Under the pieces are notes generated by a model. It was not told the DNA's origin, did not search any database, and saw nothing but the letters and a program-made list of their open reading frames with translations. A program made the translations under genes and the position numbers. Of a DNA stretch of 64,000 nt, positions 8,545 to 16,428 are shown in pieces; the first letter of the stretch is position 1; each line of letters opens with the position of its first letter. The DNA comes from Akkermansia sp. GTDB taxonomy: Bacteria; Verrucomicrobiota; Verrucomicrobiia; Verrucomicrobiales; Akkermansiaceae. The stretch covers positions 31,215 through 95,214 of the forward strand of contig JAUNER010000006.1 in NCBI GenBank assembly GCA_030525455.1, given 5' to 3'.

Positions 8545-9270
8545 ATGAATAAAAACCTCTTGAAACTTTGTGTATTACCTCTCATTCTAGCCATTACCGT
8601 AGGCTCTATCTATTTCTTACCGGAGAAAGGTAACTCAGCAGAATGCTCTATCAGCATGGAACTCCCCTTAGGGCTCAACCCTCGTGGGTGGTATGGGGAA
8701 CGTCGTCAAGAGACTGAAAGGGAACGTACTTTGCTGGCCGCTGATACGAAATTTGCTAAAGCCGATTATAAAAAAGAACTTAGCCTTGATGAGGCTATGA
8801 ACAATGTATCCCCTACTCTATGCCATGTCTCGATTGTACGCTCCGGGGTTGACCTAAACAACTCCATTCACCGCCCGGAACGATGCTTGCCGGCTCAGGG
8901 GCATTATGATTTAAAAAGCAGCATTGTTTCCGTACCGGTTGATGGTCATGGTTCTATCCAAATGACGAAGTTAGACACTAAACAAAATGTTACTCAGTCT
9001 AACTCATCTACGCCCATTATCCTTAATAGTATGCACTACTATGTATTTATAGGTCATAAACAAATAACTCATAACCATATAGAGAGAACATTTCTCGATA
9101 TGCAAGACAGAGTTCTATTTGGTAGAGACCAACACTGGGCATACTTCCAAATATCTACCGCGTATGGCAAAGAAATAGGTATTTCAAAGGAAACAGCCAA
9201 AGCAAATACAGAACTGCTTATCAATCAGCTACTCACCGAACTCATCCAGTGGAATGAATTAAGTGAGTAG
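8545..9270 (+). CDS. EpsI/DUF3485-like exosortase-associated protein
   Basis: 241 residues with one N-terminal membrane segment (about residues 5-25) and an exported domain. The hallmark HRPERCLPAQGH (residues 109-120) matches the H-x-P-x-x-C-x-x-x-x-G-W/H motif of the EpsI family (the last aromatic position is His here). This family is encoded next to, or fused to, exosortases and thought to assist EPS or sorting functions. It is a separate polypeptide here, directly downstream of the exosortase. It converges on the lipoprotein gene on the other strand with only 5 bp between stops and no hairpin. Confidence 0.82.
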   Translation: MNKNLLKLCVLPLILAITVGSIYFLPEKGNSAECSISMELPLGLNPRGWYGERRQETERERTLLAADTKFAKADYKKELSLDEAMNNVSPTLCHVSIVRSGVDLNNSIHRPERCLPAQGHYDLKSSIVSVPVDGHGSIQMTKLDTKQNVTQSNSSTPIILNSMHYYVFIGHKQITHNHIERTFLDMQDRVLFGRDQHWAYFQISTAYGKEIGISKETAKANTELLINQLLTELIQWNELSE

Positions 9271-9275
9271 TAAAA

Positions 9276-10187
9276 TTAAAATACAGAGCCAGCGGATGAA
9301 TGCTTGGTGATTTCGTGGTCTCCTACATGGTGTATCATTTCAACTAAAGCTGATATGTAGTCATTAATTTTATCGTCCACTTGCTTGAAACCAGGTTCGC
9401 AAATAATAGAGGGTACTCCTAGTTTATTGTGCGGCTGTACAGAACTAGGCAAGGAAGCAGAATTTAATATGCTCTTACAATGAATGGTGTTTGAAGCATA
9501 AGGCCAGGCTCTCTTAAACGGAGCAACACAAAATCCACGAAAATTCACTCCTGCTTTATTTGAACTGAAGTTTACTTGGTGCCCATCAAGTTGTACATTT
9601 GCATCAGGGCTTTGCAGATAAATGTATCCTATAAGATTATCTGAACCTATTTTTTCGCTCAAATAAGCCGCATTAAGCTCTGCCGCACGCGATTTTTCTC
9701 GCAGTTCTGAATTATGAGCATAGGCTACAAAATACACATTATAGTTGAGAAGAGTCTCTTTTAGTGCTTCTGCTATTTCCAGTAGTACCGGCAAGGCCCC
9801 ACCATTAACGCAATTATAATCAGTTCCTATGACAATACTCTTATTATTAGCATAAAGCCCAGGCTTGTAAACTATCACGTTTGCTAATAGAGAGCCATCA
9901 TTTGTCTTTGCACCGGCAGAATGTACTACTTGTTTTGTTACAGCATAGCCCATTTCAGAAAATTGCTGTTCTACATGTTTTGTGAGACTACTTAGTTTTT
10001 TTACGTTATCTTCACCATCTTTTTGCCTAATTTTTTCCACCCCTTGCGAAACAAGCTGCATTCGCTCTTTGGGGGTATTGGGTTGTTTTTCTTCATTAGT
10101 CCAAAAAGTCTGACTACATGACGAAAGTAACAAACACCCGTAGCTACATAAACTTAGTTGAATGAAAAGTGTCTTAATGTTGTTCAT
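9276..10187 (-). CDS. Lipoprotein with a degenerate M28 peptidase-like domain
   Basis: 303 residues with a lipoprotein signal (LLLSSC, Cys24). The body follows the M28 aminopeptidase layout: HVEQQFSEMGYAV, NVIVYKPG, then IVIGTDYN where active enzymes have G-x-H-x-D, LPVLLEIAEAL, and YFVAYAHNSELREKS where the catalytic Glu-Glu pair is expected. Later pieces (QSPDANVQ; LPSSVQPHNKLGVPS) also correspond. Loss of the first His and of the Asn-Asp bridging motif suggests it binds peptides or glycans rather than cutting them. That is inference; remote divergence of a working enzyme is possible. Its start overlaps the 3' end of the EboE-like gene by 14 bp, indicating translational coupling. Confidence 0.7.
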   Translation of the reverse strand: MNNIKTLFIQLSLCSYGCLLLSSCSQTFWTNEEKQPNTPKERMQLVSQGVEKIRQKDGEDNVKKLSSLTKHVEQQFSEMGYAVTKQVVHSAGAKTNDGSLLANVIVYKPGLYANNKSIVIGTDYNCVNGGALPVLLEIAEALKETLLNYNVYFVAYAHNSELREKSRAAELNAAYLSEKIGSDNLIGYIYLQSPDANVQLDGHQVNFSSNKAGVNFRGFCVAPFKRAWPYASNTIHCKSILNSASLPSSVQPHNKLGVPSIICEPGFKQVDDKINDYISALVEMIHHVGDHEITKHSSAGSVF

Positions 10188-11316
10188 AAATCTGGTGAAT
10201 ATATTGAAGTTCTCTGGCTATTTGTATCTCTATGGATTCTCGCAAATGTGTGGGAAGTACTGACCATGTATACGTTTCAACTTCCAAATGTGGCATCCAT
10301 TCCGGATTCTGCTTTAGCACCCGGTATGTAGTAGAAATATACTCGCTCGTGTCTGCAAATGGCCATTCCGGCTGTGCATATAATGGTATGTGATAATGAA
10401 GCCGCCATTCAGCCTGTGTAGGTTTTTCTTTCAATATCGCAGGGAATAGCGTTTCGACATCATGTACCATTTGCAATTCGTCTTTACGATAAATGGATGC
10501 TTGATGAAAATAAACTTTATCGAGAAATGGCTCTAGTTCTGATAGTGAAGAATCTACTCGCTGATGATACACCAAGGCATTTGTCAGTTGCACTTTTACA
10601 AGAGGTATGCCGTTATCTGCCAGAGCATTTAGCCCATCTTCTATGTTTTCTCTCATAACTGCGGCATGACATGTATCATAGGTGATGCCTAAATACTTCT
10701 GCACTAACTCCGGATGCTTTGAATACTTTCTTAATTCATCAAAGAATCGAATTACCCCATTACTCTCATCAAAATATCCAAATGGCTCCGGTTCTAGCCC
10801 TAATCGACATAGACGTCCTTGCTTTTGACTTAGTTTATCAAGCTCAATCGCCATGGCCTCTAACCGAGCAAACATTGCCTCTCTATCAGGATAAAAAAAA
10901 CGATGCGAGCCCGGCAAAGTGCTTACACTAAGAATAGAAGCATCACTTATTTGTACAAGTATCTCAAATAAGTTTCGTGTATATTCCAATCGCTCATCAC
11001 TTGTCCAATCCGGCAAAAAGACTTTCTCTTTTACTACATCCCCTGTAAATCGCCCATAGGGGAATCCGTTCATGGTTTCTACGCAGAAAGCTTCGCTATC
11101 TAGCCAATCTTTGAATTTTTCTATTTCTCCCTTTTGGGTGACTAATTCGTATGCCGCTTGAGCTGATAATCGTAGCCCTAACCCGATAAATTCTTTGGCT
11201 AAACTCGAATCAATCGAGCGTAGTTCATTGCGAACTTTAGGCATAAATGTCTTTAGTGACTTGCGAATTTCTTCCCAAGTCTCAGCCTGAAAAACATTTG
11301 TACAATATGAAATCAT
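10174..11316 (-). CDS. EboE-like metabolite-traffic TIM-barrel protein
   Basis: 380 residues. The opening ISYCTNVFQAETWEEI, then IGLGLRLSAQAAYEL, NGFPYGRFTGDVVKEKVFLPDW, LEYTRNLFEIL and VSTLPGSHRFF match the EboE family, a xylose-isomerase-like TIM barrel. It has been reported in clusters (eboABCDEF) of cyanobacteria, algal plastids, Bacteroidota and others, linked to export of scytonemin precursors or prenyl-type compounds. Later barrel segments GLEPEPFGYFD, GITYDTCHAAV and VKVQLTNAL carry candidate metal ligands (Glu, Asp, His). No eboA/B/C/D/F gene lies nearby; the only partner is the overlapping lipoprotein gene. The family match is from memory and is good over the N-terminal half; the substrate is unknown. 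Confidence 0.75.
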   Translation of the reverse strand: MISYCTNVFQAETWEEIRKSLKTFMPKVRNELRSIDSSLAKEFIGLGLRLSAQAAYELVTQKGEIEKFKDWLDSEAFCVETMNGFPYGRFTGDVVKEKVFLPDWTSDERLEYTRNLFEILVQISDASILSVSTLPGSHRFFYPDREAMFARLEAMAIELDKLSQKQGRLCRLGLEPEPFGYFDESNGVIRFFDELRKYSKHPELVQKYLGITYDTCHAAVMRENIEDGLNALADNGIPLVKVQLTNALVYHQRVDSSLSELEPFLDKVYFHQASIYRKDELQMVHDVETLFPAILKEKPTQAEWRLHYHIPLYAQPEWPFADTSEYISTTYRVLKQNPEWMPHLEVETYTWSVLPTHLRESIEIQIARELQYIHQIYEQH

Positions 11317-11547
11317 TTAACTCACGAAAAAACTGCTACACCCAATCATACGAAAAACAAATTCCTAACTCGTACCTGTTTACTATAATTTGAATGTCTC
11401 AGTAGAATGCCATAATTACACTCAATTGAAAACAATTCTTTCACAAAAATTCTCTTTTCTTTGTCCTCTTGCCACTTACACATCATCTCTCCATTCCCAT
11501 TTGAATGCTTCAATAGACTTCATAAGTGCAAAATTAACAAAAAAAAT

Positions 11548-11564
11548 GCCACCTTATCGGTGGC
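11548..11564 (-). terminator. Terminator of tRNA-Asp
   Basis: Stem GCCACC / GGTGGC, loop TTATC. On the minus strand it is followed by A and eight T. It lies about 20 nt beyond the tRNA 3' end. Confidence 0.85.
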
Positions 11565-11584
11565 TTCTTTTTACCCTAGGAGAG

Positions 11585-11662
11585 TGGCGAAGCGGACGGG
11601 GCTCGAACCCGCGACCTCCAGCGTGACAGGCTGGCGCTCTAACCGAACTGAGCTACCGCTCC
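11585..11662 (-). tRNA. tRNA-Asp (GTC)
   Basis: The 78-nt minus-strand cloverleaf folds completely. The acceptor GGAGCGG / CCGCTTC has one G-U pair; the D-arm is GCTC...GAGC; the anticodon stem CCAGC / GCTGG carries loop CTGTCAC with anticodon GTC; the T-arm is GCGGG-TTCGAGC-CCCGT. The discriminator is G and the CCA end is encoded. The sequence is close to enterobacterial tRNA-Asp. A terminator follows directly. Confidence 0.98.
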
Positions 11663-11795
11663 ATCTCCTATACACACTTACAAGAAGTGCGACGGATTCT
11701 AATTATATTTTCCTGGAATGTCAAGATTTTTTTAATATGAAAGCTGCAAAATTAAATGCGACACGATAGGTGTACAAAAAACCACCACTCCACTA

Positions 11796-11824
11796 TTGAA
11801 AAAACAAAGCCTATCAGATAAAAT
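11796..11824 (+). promoter_or_regulatory. Predicted promoter of yqgE
   Basis: TTGAAA, 17 nt, TAAAAT. The ATG starts 15 nt after the -10 box, so the leader would be only about 8 nt. Confidence 0.65.
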
Positions 11825-11838
11825 ATGAGGCAACAAAT

Positions 11839-12399
11839 ATGAGCAAATTTCAAGTACCTAAAATAAATGAGTTAGTTGGCAGACTACTTATAGCAGCTCC
11901 ATACCTTAAAGGGAGTTGTTTTGATCATTCTGTTGTATTTATCAATAATGTAACAGACACGCACGTCATAGGTACTATTGTCAACCATCCTATTGGTAAA
12001 CAATTAAGCTCTCTTGGCTCCCACCTCGAAGTAAATAATGAGCTTAATGACGTTCCCATCTTTCACGGAGGACCGGTAGATGAGAATAAAATCAGATTAG
12101 CCGTCATCAAAAGCCAAAACGGGCAAATCACCAATATCACTTTTAATATCACACACACCGAAGCTATCGACTACATATCTACAGCTGATAGCGAACTAAG
12201 AGCTTATATAGGACTGAGCTGTTGGTCTCCGGAACAACTTAGACGAGAGCTTCAAGACAGAGCATGGTATGTACTCCCGCCTACTATGATAAACATTTTA
12301 CTTCACTCGGCACCTGATATGTGGACACAAGCCATGCAACAGCTCTCGCCTCTGCACCACATCATGAGTCATGCTCCCTATAACGTAGAATTTAACTAA
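11839..12399 (+). CDS. YqgE/AlgH family protein
   Basis: 186 residues, the usual length. It has the family pattern: GRLLIAAPYLKGSCFDHSVVFI near the N-terminus, GTIVNHPIG, the hallmark FHGGPVDENKI, and SELRAYIGLSCWSPEQLRREL...WYVL in the C-terminal half. The family is widespread and structurally known, but its biochemical role is unclear. It is followed 8 bp later by the PLP-binding protein gene and probably shares its transcript. The promoter at 11796-11824 leaves almost no leader. Confident family call, function open. Confidence 0.92.
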   Translation: MSKFQVPKINELVGRLLIAAPYLKGSCFDHSVVFINNVTDTHVIGTIVNHPIGKQLSSLGSHLEVNNELNDVPIFHGGPVDENKIRLAVIKSQNGQITNITFNITHTEAIDYISTADSELRAYIGLSCWSPEQLRRELQDRAWYVLPPTMINILLHSAPDMWTQAMQQLSPLHHIMSHAPYNVEFN

Positions 12400-12407
12400 T
12401 AAAAGCC

Positions 12408-13100
12408 ATGAGCATTCCCGAACAATTATCTGAAATTATCACCAGAATTCACGCCGCAGAAAAACGTGCTAATCGTCCGGAAGGCAGTGTGCAACTGGTA
12501 GCTGTTAGCAAGACCTTTCCGCATACAGATGTGCAAACCTGCTTTGATGCCGGACAGCGAGTGTTTGGCGAAAACAAAGTACAGGAAGCCATGACGAAAA
12601 TCCCTTTGCTTACAAAAGAAATCGAATGGCATCTTATTGGTCCCTTACAACGAAATAAAGTGAGAAAAGCCCTAGAACGATTTTCCCTCATTCATGCCGT
12701 AGACTCAGTTCGGCTAGCTTTATTCATCGATACTGTGGCAGCAGAACTTAACATCAAGCCACGGATTTTACTGGAAGTCAACGTTGGTGATGAGAATAGT
12801 AAATTTGGGTTTTCTACGGATGAAATTACCGAACAATGGTCACAACTCAACGCCCTGCAACACGTCGACATAGCAGGGCTAATGTGCATTCCGCCACCAG
12901 TTGAAAATCCCGAAGATGCTCGCCCCTATTTTAAAAAACTACGAGAACTTCGCGATACTTTCAAAACCCAAAGCACCACTCACAGCCTTACAGAACTCTC
13001 TATGGGCATGAGCCACGATTTTGAAATCGCCATTGAAGAAGGAGCGACGCTAGTCAGAGTGGGCACTGCTATTTTTGGTGGCAGAACTTACGCCATTTAA
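12408..13100 (+). CDS. yggS: YggS/PLPBP family PLP-homeostasis protein
   Basis: 230 residues, a single alanine-racemase-like TIM barrel. Visible: the PLP lysine in LVAVSKTFP (about residue 36), the characteristic FGENKVQEA, EWHLIGPLQRNKVRKAL, VDSVRLA, LLEVNVGDENSKFGF, GLMCIPP, LSMGMSHDFEIAIEEGATLVRVGTAIFG. The protein binds PLP, has no known catalytic turnover and buffers vitamin B6 and amino acid/keto acid balance. It is 8 bp downstream of yqgE. The start ATG lacks a Shine-Dalgarno. Confidence 0.96.
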   Translation: MSIPEQLSEIITRIHAAEKRANRPEGSVQLVAVSKTFPHTDVQTCFDAGQRVFGENKVQEAMTKIPLLTKEIEWHLIGPLQRNKVRKALERFSLIHAVDSVRLALFIDTVAAELNIKPRILLEVNVGDENSKFGFSTDEITEQWSQLNALQHVDIAGLMCIPPPVENPEDARPYFKKLRELRDTFKTQSTTHSLTELSMGMSHDFEIAIEEGATLVRVGTAIFGGRTYAI

Positions 13101-13111
13101 GCCTGATTTGC

Positions 13112-13140
13112 TTGGACAATGCCGTAATTAAGTGTATGCT
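13112..13140 (+). promoter_or_regulatory. Predicted promoter of the dynamin-like gene
   Basis: TTGGAC, 17 nt, TATGCT. It covers the GTG at 13132, which supports the ATG at 13171 as the true start, with a leader of about 24 nt. Confidence 0.5.
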
Positions 13141-13170
13141 CCGGCAGAGACAATCGAAAAGAGCCACACA

Positions 13171-14832
13171 ATGCTAATCGGAGGGAAACAATCAATTCCG
13201 CATTCAGTGCGAGATATAGCCGATGCCACAGCGGCATTTTCGGCATATTTTGGCACCGATAAGCATTTTGAAAATCAGCAAGCTCTAGAAGATTGTATAA
13301 ACGAATGCTATAAACCTCAGCGTATTATAACCATTGGTCTATCTGAAACAGGGAAATCTACGACTCTAGATACCCTCATAGATGACACCATTTGCTCAGT
13401 TGTTAAAAATCAGTCCCCAATTACACGCTGGCAATATTCTCCCAAAGTTTCTATTGAGCATGAATGGATAGAAAACCGTTATTACCCAGCTCTCAGCCTC
13501 ATCAATATCGAATTTTGGGATACTCAAGGAATCGAAAAGCCAGAAATAACCACACATCTGCACCAAATTATTTCCGAAACAGACATCAGGCTTGTCATCT
13601 TAAAAGCCGATAATATCTACGCAGAAACTGTCTGGTCATTTTTACAAGAACTTGACCCGGCTCTATATGCCCATACCATACTCGTAATAACTCATATAGA
13701 TGGTATATCATATAGTCAGCTTCAAACTCTCAAGGAAGAATTACGAACCTACTCTAAAAACACACTAGGCGTTCAACTAGCTCTCTATTCTCTCACTTTC
13801 GGGAAAAAACCGGCTACAGATGCAGAAGCTCTCCGCTCATACGTACAAGAATTACTCATCAAAGCCCCCAGAGATAACAAAAAGATAACCTATTTATTAT
13901 CAAAAACAGAAGCTTTATTAACCGAGCAGGGGAATGTACTCAACGAATTGGAAAAACTTTCCCGTATGGATGCCAACTTCCTAACAACCATTGACAAGGA
14001 AATTGACCAAATCCAGCGACAATTTGAAGACACCCAGCATATTCGCTTAGAAGCCTATTCTGACTACATTCACGAATCAATCAAACGACTCGCAAAAAAA
14101 TCGGCTCGCCAGTTAGGCCGCATTTTAAGCATACGCAGAGCAGCGACACTACACAAACTTTCCCCTTTTGTCTCCATTTGGTTCTACAACCTCATACGTA
14201 ATGGGATTAAAGAACGCCAAGCCGTATTCCACAAGGATTTCATCATAACTTGCCAAGACCATTGGGAACAAGTACGCCCACGCATCAAAACCCAGTGGCA
14301 GTACGACATTGGGGATTTCCCTAGTGATAAGTTACAAGAAAGCCTCAATTTTTACAACCGCCGCATGAGCTGGGAAATTCCCAGAATCCTATCCGACTAC
14401 GGCATCAAACCCTGCTTAGCTCAGTTCTACAAAGAAAGGCAATCAGTTATGAAAGGTATTATTTACCTTTTCCTTTCACTCATTATTTGCGGAAGCATCT
14501 TTGGCTCACTTGGCGAATCAGACACAGGCGTTATCTTTATACTTGCATCATTTGCTGTATGGATTATTGCTTCCATGTGCATGAACTGGATGCAGTATTC
14601 CTTTGCTAAACGCGTTCAAAATGCGGCTCTAGATATCAAACCATATATGATGAGCAGCTTGCGCTCCCCTCTTTACGAAGCAGTTACCAGCTCTATTTCT
14701 GATTACAGAAAACTCTATACCGATATTCGTGTACAAATTATCAAAGGAACAGAACACATCGCCCCTCTCATCAGAAAACGCGACCACCTATCATTCAAAC
14801 TTAGAGCACAACAACAAATCCAAAATCGCTAA
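13171..14832 (+). CDS. Membrane-anchored dynamin-like GTPase
   Basis: About 553 residues from ATG 13171; the in-frame GTG at 13132 lies inside the predicted promoter. The GTPase signature is clear: P-loop GLSETGKST (residues 56-64), G3 DTQG (117-120), and THID (174-177) in the G4 position in place of N/TKxD. A long helical stalk follows, with coiled-coil stretches about 235-300. Two adjacent membrane helices (near 431-450 and 460-480) lie about 75 residues from the C-terminus. This matches bacterial dynamin-like proteins that insert into and reshape the inner membrane. No partner dynamin is adjacent; the upstream yggS and downstream deacetylase look unrelated. Membrane remodelling or phage defence are possible roles, both inference. 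Confidence 0.75.
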   Translation: MLIGGKQSIPHSVRDIADATAAFSAYFGTDKHFENQQALEDCINECYKPQRIITIGLSETGKSTTLDTLIDDTICSVVKNQSPITRWQYSPKVSIEHEWIENRYYPALSLINIEFWDTQGIEKPEITTHLHQIISETDIRLVILKADNIYAETVWSFLQELDPALYAHTILVITHIDGISYSQLQTLKEELRTYSKNTLGVQLALYSLTFGKKPATDAEALRSYVQELLIKAPRDNKKITYLLSKTEALLTEQGNVLNELEKLSRMDANFLTTIDKEIDQIQRQFEDTQHIRLEAYSDYIHESIKRLAKKSARQLGRILSIRRAATLHKLSPFVSIWFYNLIRNGIKERQAVFHKDFIITCQDHWEQVRPRIKTQWQYDIGDFPSDKLQESLNFYNRRMSWEIPRILSDYGIKPCLAQFYKERQSVMKGIIYLFLSLIICGSIFGSLGESDTGVIFILASFAVWIIASMCMNWMQYSFAKRVQNAALDIKPYMMSSLRSPLYEAVTSSISDYRKLYTDIRVQIIKGTEHIAPLIRKRDHLSFKLRAQQQIQNR

Positions 14833-14842
14833 TTTTTTGCAC

Positions 14843-16174
14843 ATGAACTACATTCACTCATTTCTTTACCTAGTATTCAGCATATTAAGCATAAGCTTCA
14901 TAGCTGAATCACAATACGCACCTATTCCCGAAAACATTTCTGAACCCACGCCCTATTCTATTCCGGATGCTGAACTCATCCCCGATGCGGAACCCATTCC
15001 TGATGCAGAGCCTATACCGGATGCCACACCTGTCTCTCCTGAACCCAACACCATCCCTAGTCGCCCAACAAATGCCTTAGTGCCACAACATGAAACCCAG
15101 GTGGCTATTCTCTGCTATCACGATTTTAGTAATAAGAAAAAAACAACTGAAATGTGTATGAAAACAACTGATTTTCGTACACAAATGCACACTCTCACCC
15201 AATCCGGCATTCCTGTCATTTCCATGAAAGACTTTCTGGACTGGAAACTTGGCAATAAACTCTTACCGGCTCGATGCGTGATGATTACTATAGACGATGG
15301 CTGGCAGAGTGTTTACACAGATGCTTATCCCATTCTCAAGGAATACAAATTACCATTCACCATTTTTCTCTATACAAACTTCTTATCCGGCTATGGGGCA
15401 TCCATGAATGTTGCTCAAATCGAAGAAATGTGCAAAAACGGTTGTTCTATCGGCAGCCACTCTGTTAGCCACCTCTATCCTCGTAGTTGGCGAGCCGCCA
15501 AGAGAAAAGGTGACCAAGCCGTCTTTGATTTAGCCACAAAGGAAATTGTAGAATCTCGTTCCATACTCAAAGAAAAATTCCCCCTTGCCACCATTGATAC
15601 ATATTGCTACCCCGGAGGATTTGTCATGCCGGAAATGATTACAAAGGCTCAAGAATGTGGATTTAGAGCGGCATTTACTGTTGTTCCAAAAAAAGTCACA
15701 AAGGCAACAGACTCATGGCGACTTCCTCGATTTGTTATTCATGGCACAGACTTAAAAACATTTGACCGTGCCATTAAGTTCTCGCCACTTAACCAACCAC
15801 TCCTCCCTAGCGTTTCTTCTGCCGGAGACTCAGCCGGTCCCATCGCCATGCTTCCTCCTCCACAGCCTGTTTTTCCGGAAGCCAATTCATCTATTAAAGA
15901 CCTTTACCCAACCATTTCCATTTCTTTTGAAAAAGAACCATATATCCCTCAACAAATGGAAATGAGAGTCGCAGGATTTGGACAAGTTAAACCTACTTAT
16001 TATGAACAAGACAAATCTCTAAAATGGATTCCGTCTAGACCACTTCGCATTTCTCCGACTCTGATACAAGTTCGTTGGAAACGCCCAAATTCCTCATCCT
16101 GGGAAGTTGCTACATGGCAATTTAACGTAGAATTAGAAAAAAAAGACTTCATTCCAACAAACATCATCAAATAA
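14843..16174 (+). CDS. Exported polysaccharide deacetylase (CE4/NodB domain)
   Basis: About 443 residues from ATG 14843, 10 nt after the dynamin stop; this start gives a signal peptide (MNYIHSFLYLVFSILSISFIAESQ), whereas the upstream in-frame extension does not. A low-complexity linker with repeated IPDAE-P units (residues about 45-65) leads to a NodB domain with the expected metal site: TIDDGW (Asp-Asp) and GSHSVSH (His, His), plus CYPGG. A C-terminal beta-type domain of about 120 residues follows. CE4 enzymes remove N- or O-acetyl groups from peptidoglycan, chitin or other polysaccharides. The physiological substrate is not evident. Confidence 0.88.
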   Translation: MNYIHSFLYLVFSILSISFIAESQYAPIPENISEPTPYSIPDAELIPDAEPIPDAEPIPDATPVSPEPNTIPSRPTNALVPQHETQVAILCYHDFSNKKKTTEMCMKTTDFRTQMHTLTQSGIPVISMKDFLDWKLGNKLLPARCVMITIDDGWQSVYTDAYPILKEYKLPFTIFLYTNFLSGYGASMNVAQIEEMCKNGCSIGSHSVSHLYPRSWRAAKRKGDQAVFDLATKEIVESRSILKEKFPLATIDTYCYPGGFVMPEMITKAQECGFRAAFTVVPKKVTKATDSWRLPRFVIHGTDLKTFDRAIKFSPLNQPLLPSVSSAGDSAGPIAMLPPPQPVFPEANSSIKDLYPTISISFEKEPYIPQQMEMRVAGFGQVKPTYYEQDKSLKWIPSRPLRISPTLIQVRWKRPNSSSWEVATWQFNVELEKKDFIPTNIIK

Positions 16175-16187
16175 GCCCCAACAATAT

Positions 16188-16397
16188 ATGACGAACTTAT
16201 CATTCATCACCCTGAACGGTCAAGAGCATCCGCTTTCTACCCCCTGTACAATTCGAGAATTGCTAAATACTTTGCAAATCAAAGGTCCTGTTGTTGTTGA
16301 ACACAATGGTACAGCCCTATTACCCCAACAGTTCGATAAAATTACCATTCATCCCGGAGACCAGCTAGAATTAGTTGCCATTGTGGCTGGAGGCTAA
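16188..16397 (+). CDS. thiS: Thiamine biosynthesis sulfur carrier ThiS
   Basis: 69 residues with a ubiquitin-like fold pattern ending in the essential Gly-Gly (VAIVAGG), preceded by IHPGDQLELVA as in ThiS. The C-terminal thiocarboxylate donates sulfur to the thiazole ring. A MoaD-like or other carrier role cannot be excluded from length alone, but the HPGD...VAIVAGG ending is ThiS-like. No thiG, thiF or thiH is adjacent; thiD is about 43 kb away in this window. It lies 13 bp after the deacetylase and 31 bp before mutL. Confidence 0.88.
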   Translation: MTNLSFITLNGQEHPLSTPCTIRELLNTLQIKGPVVVEHNGTALLPQQFDKITIHPGDQLELVAIVAGG

Positions 16398-16428
16398 ATC
16401 TGATAACCAAGCATTTTCACTAAATACG

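Noticed and set aside
11390..11769. Two overlapping plus-strand frames of 78 and 102 codons
   Set aside because: They run through the minus-strand tRNA-Asp and its terminator and show no protein-like pattern.
13132..13170. GTG start for the dynamin-like gene
   Set aside because: The GTG lies between the predicted -35 and -10 boxes; ATG 13171 keeps the whole GTPase domain.
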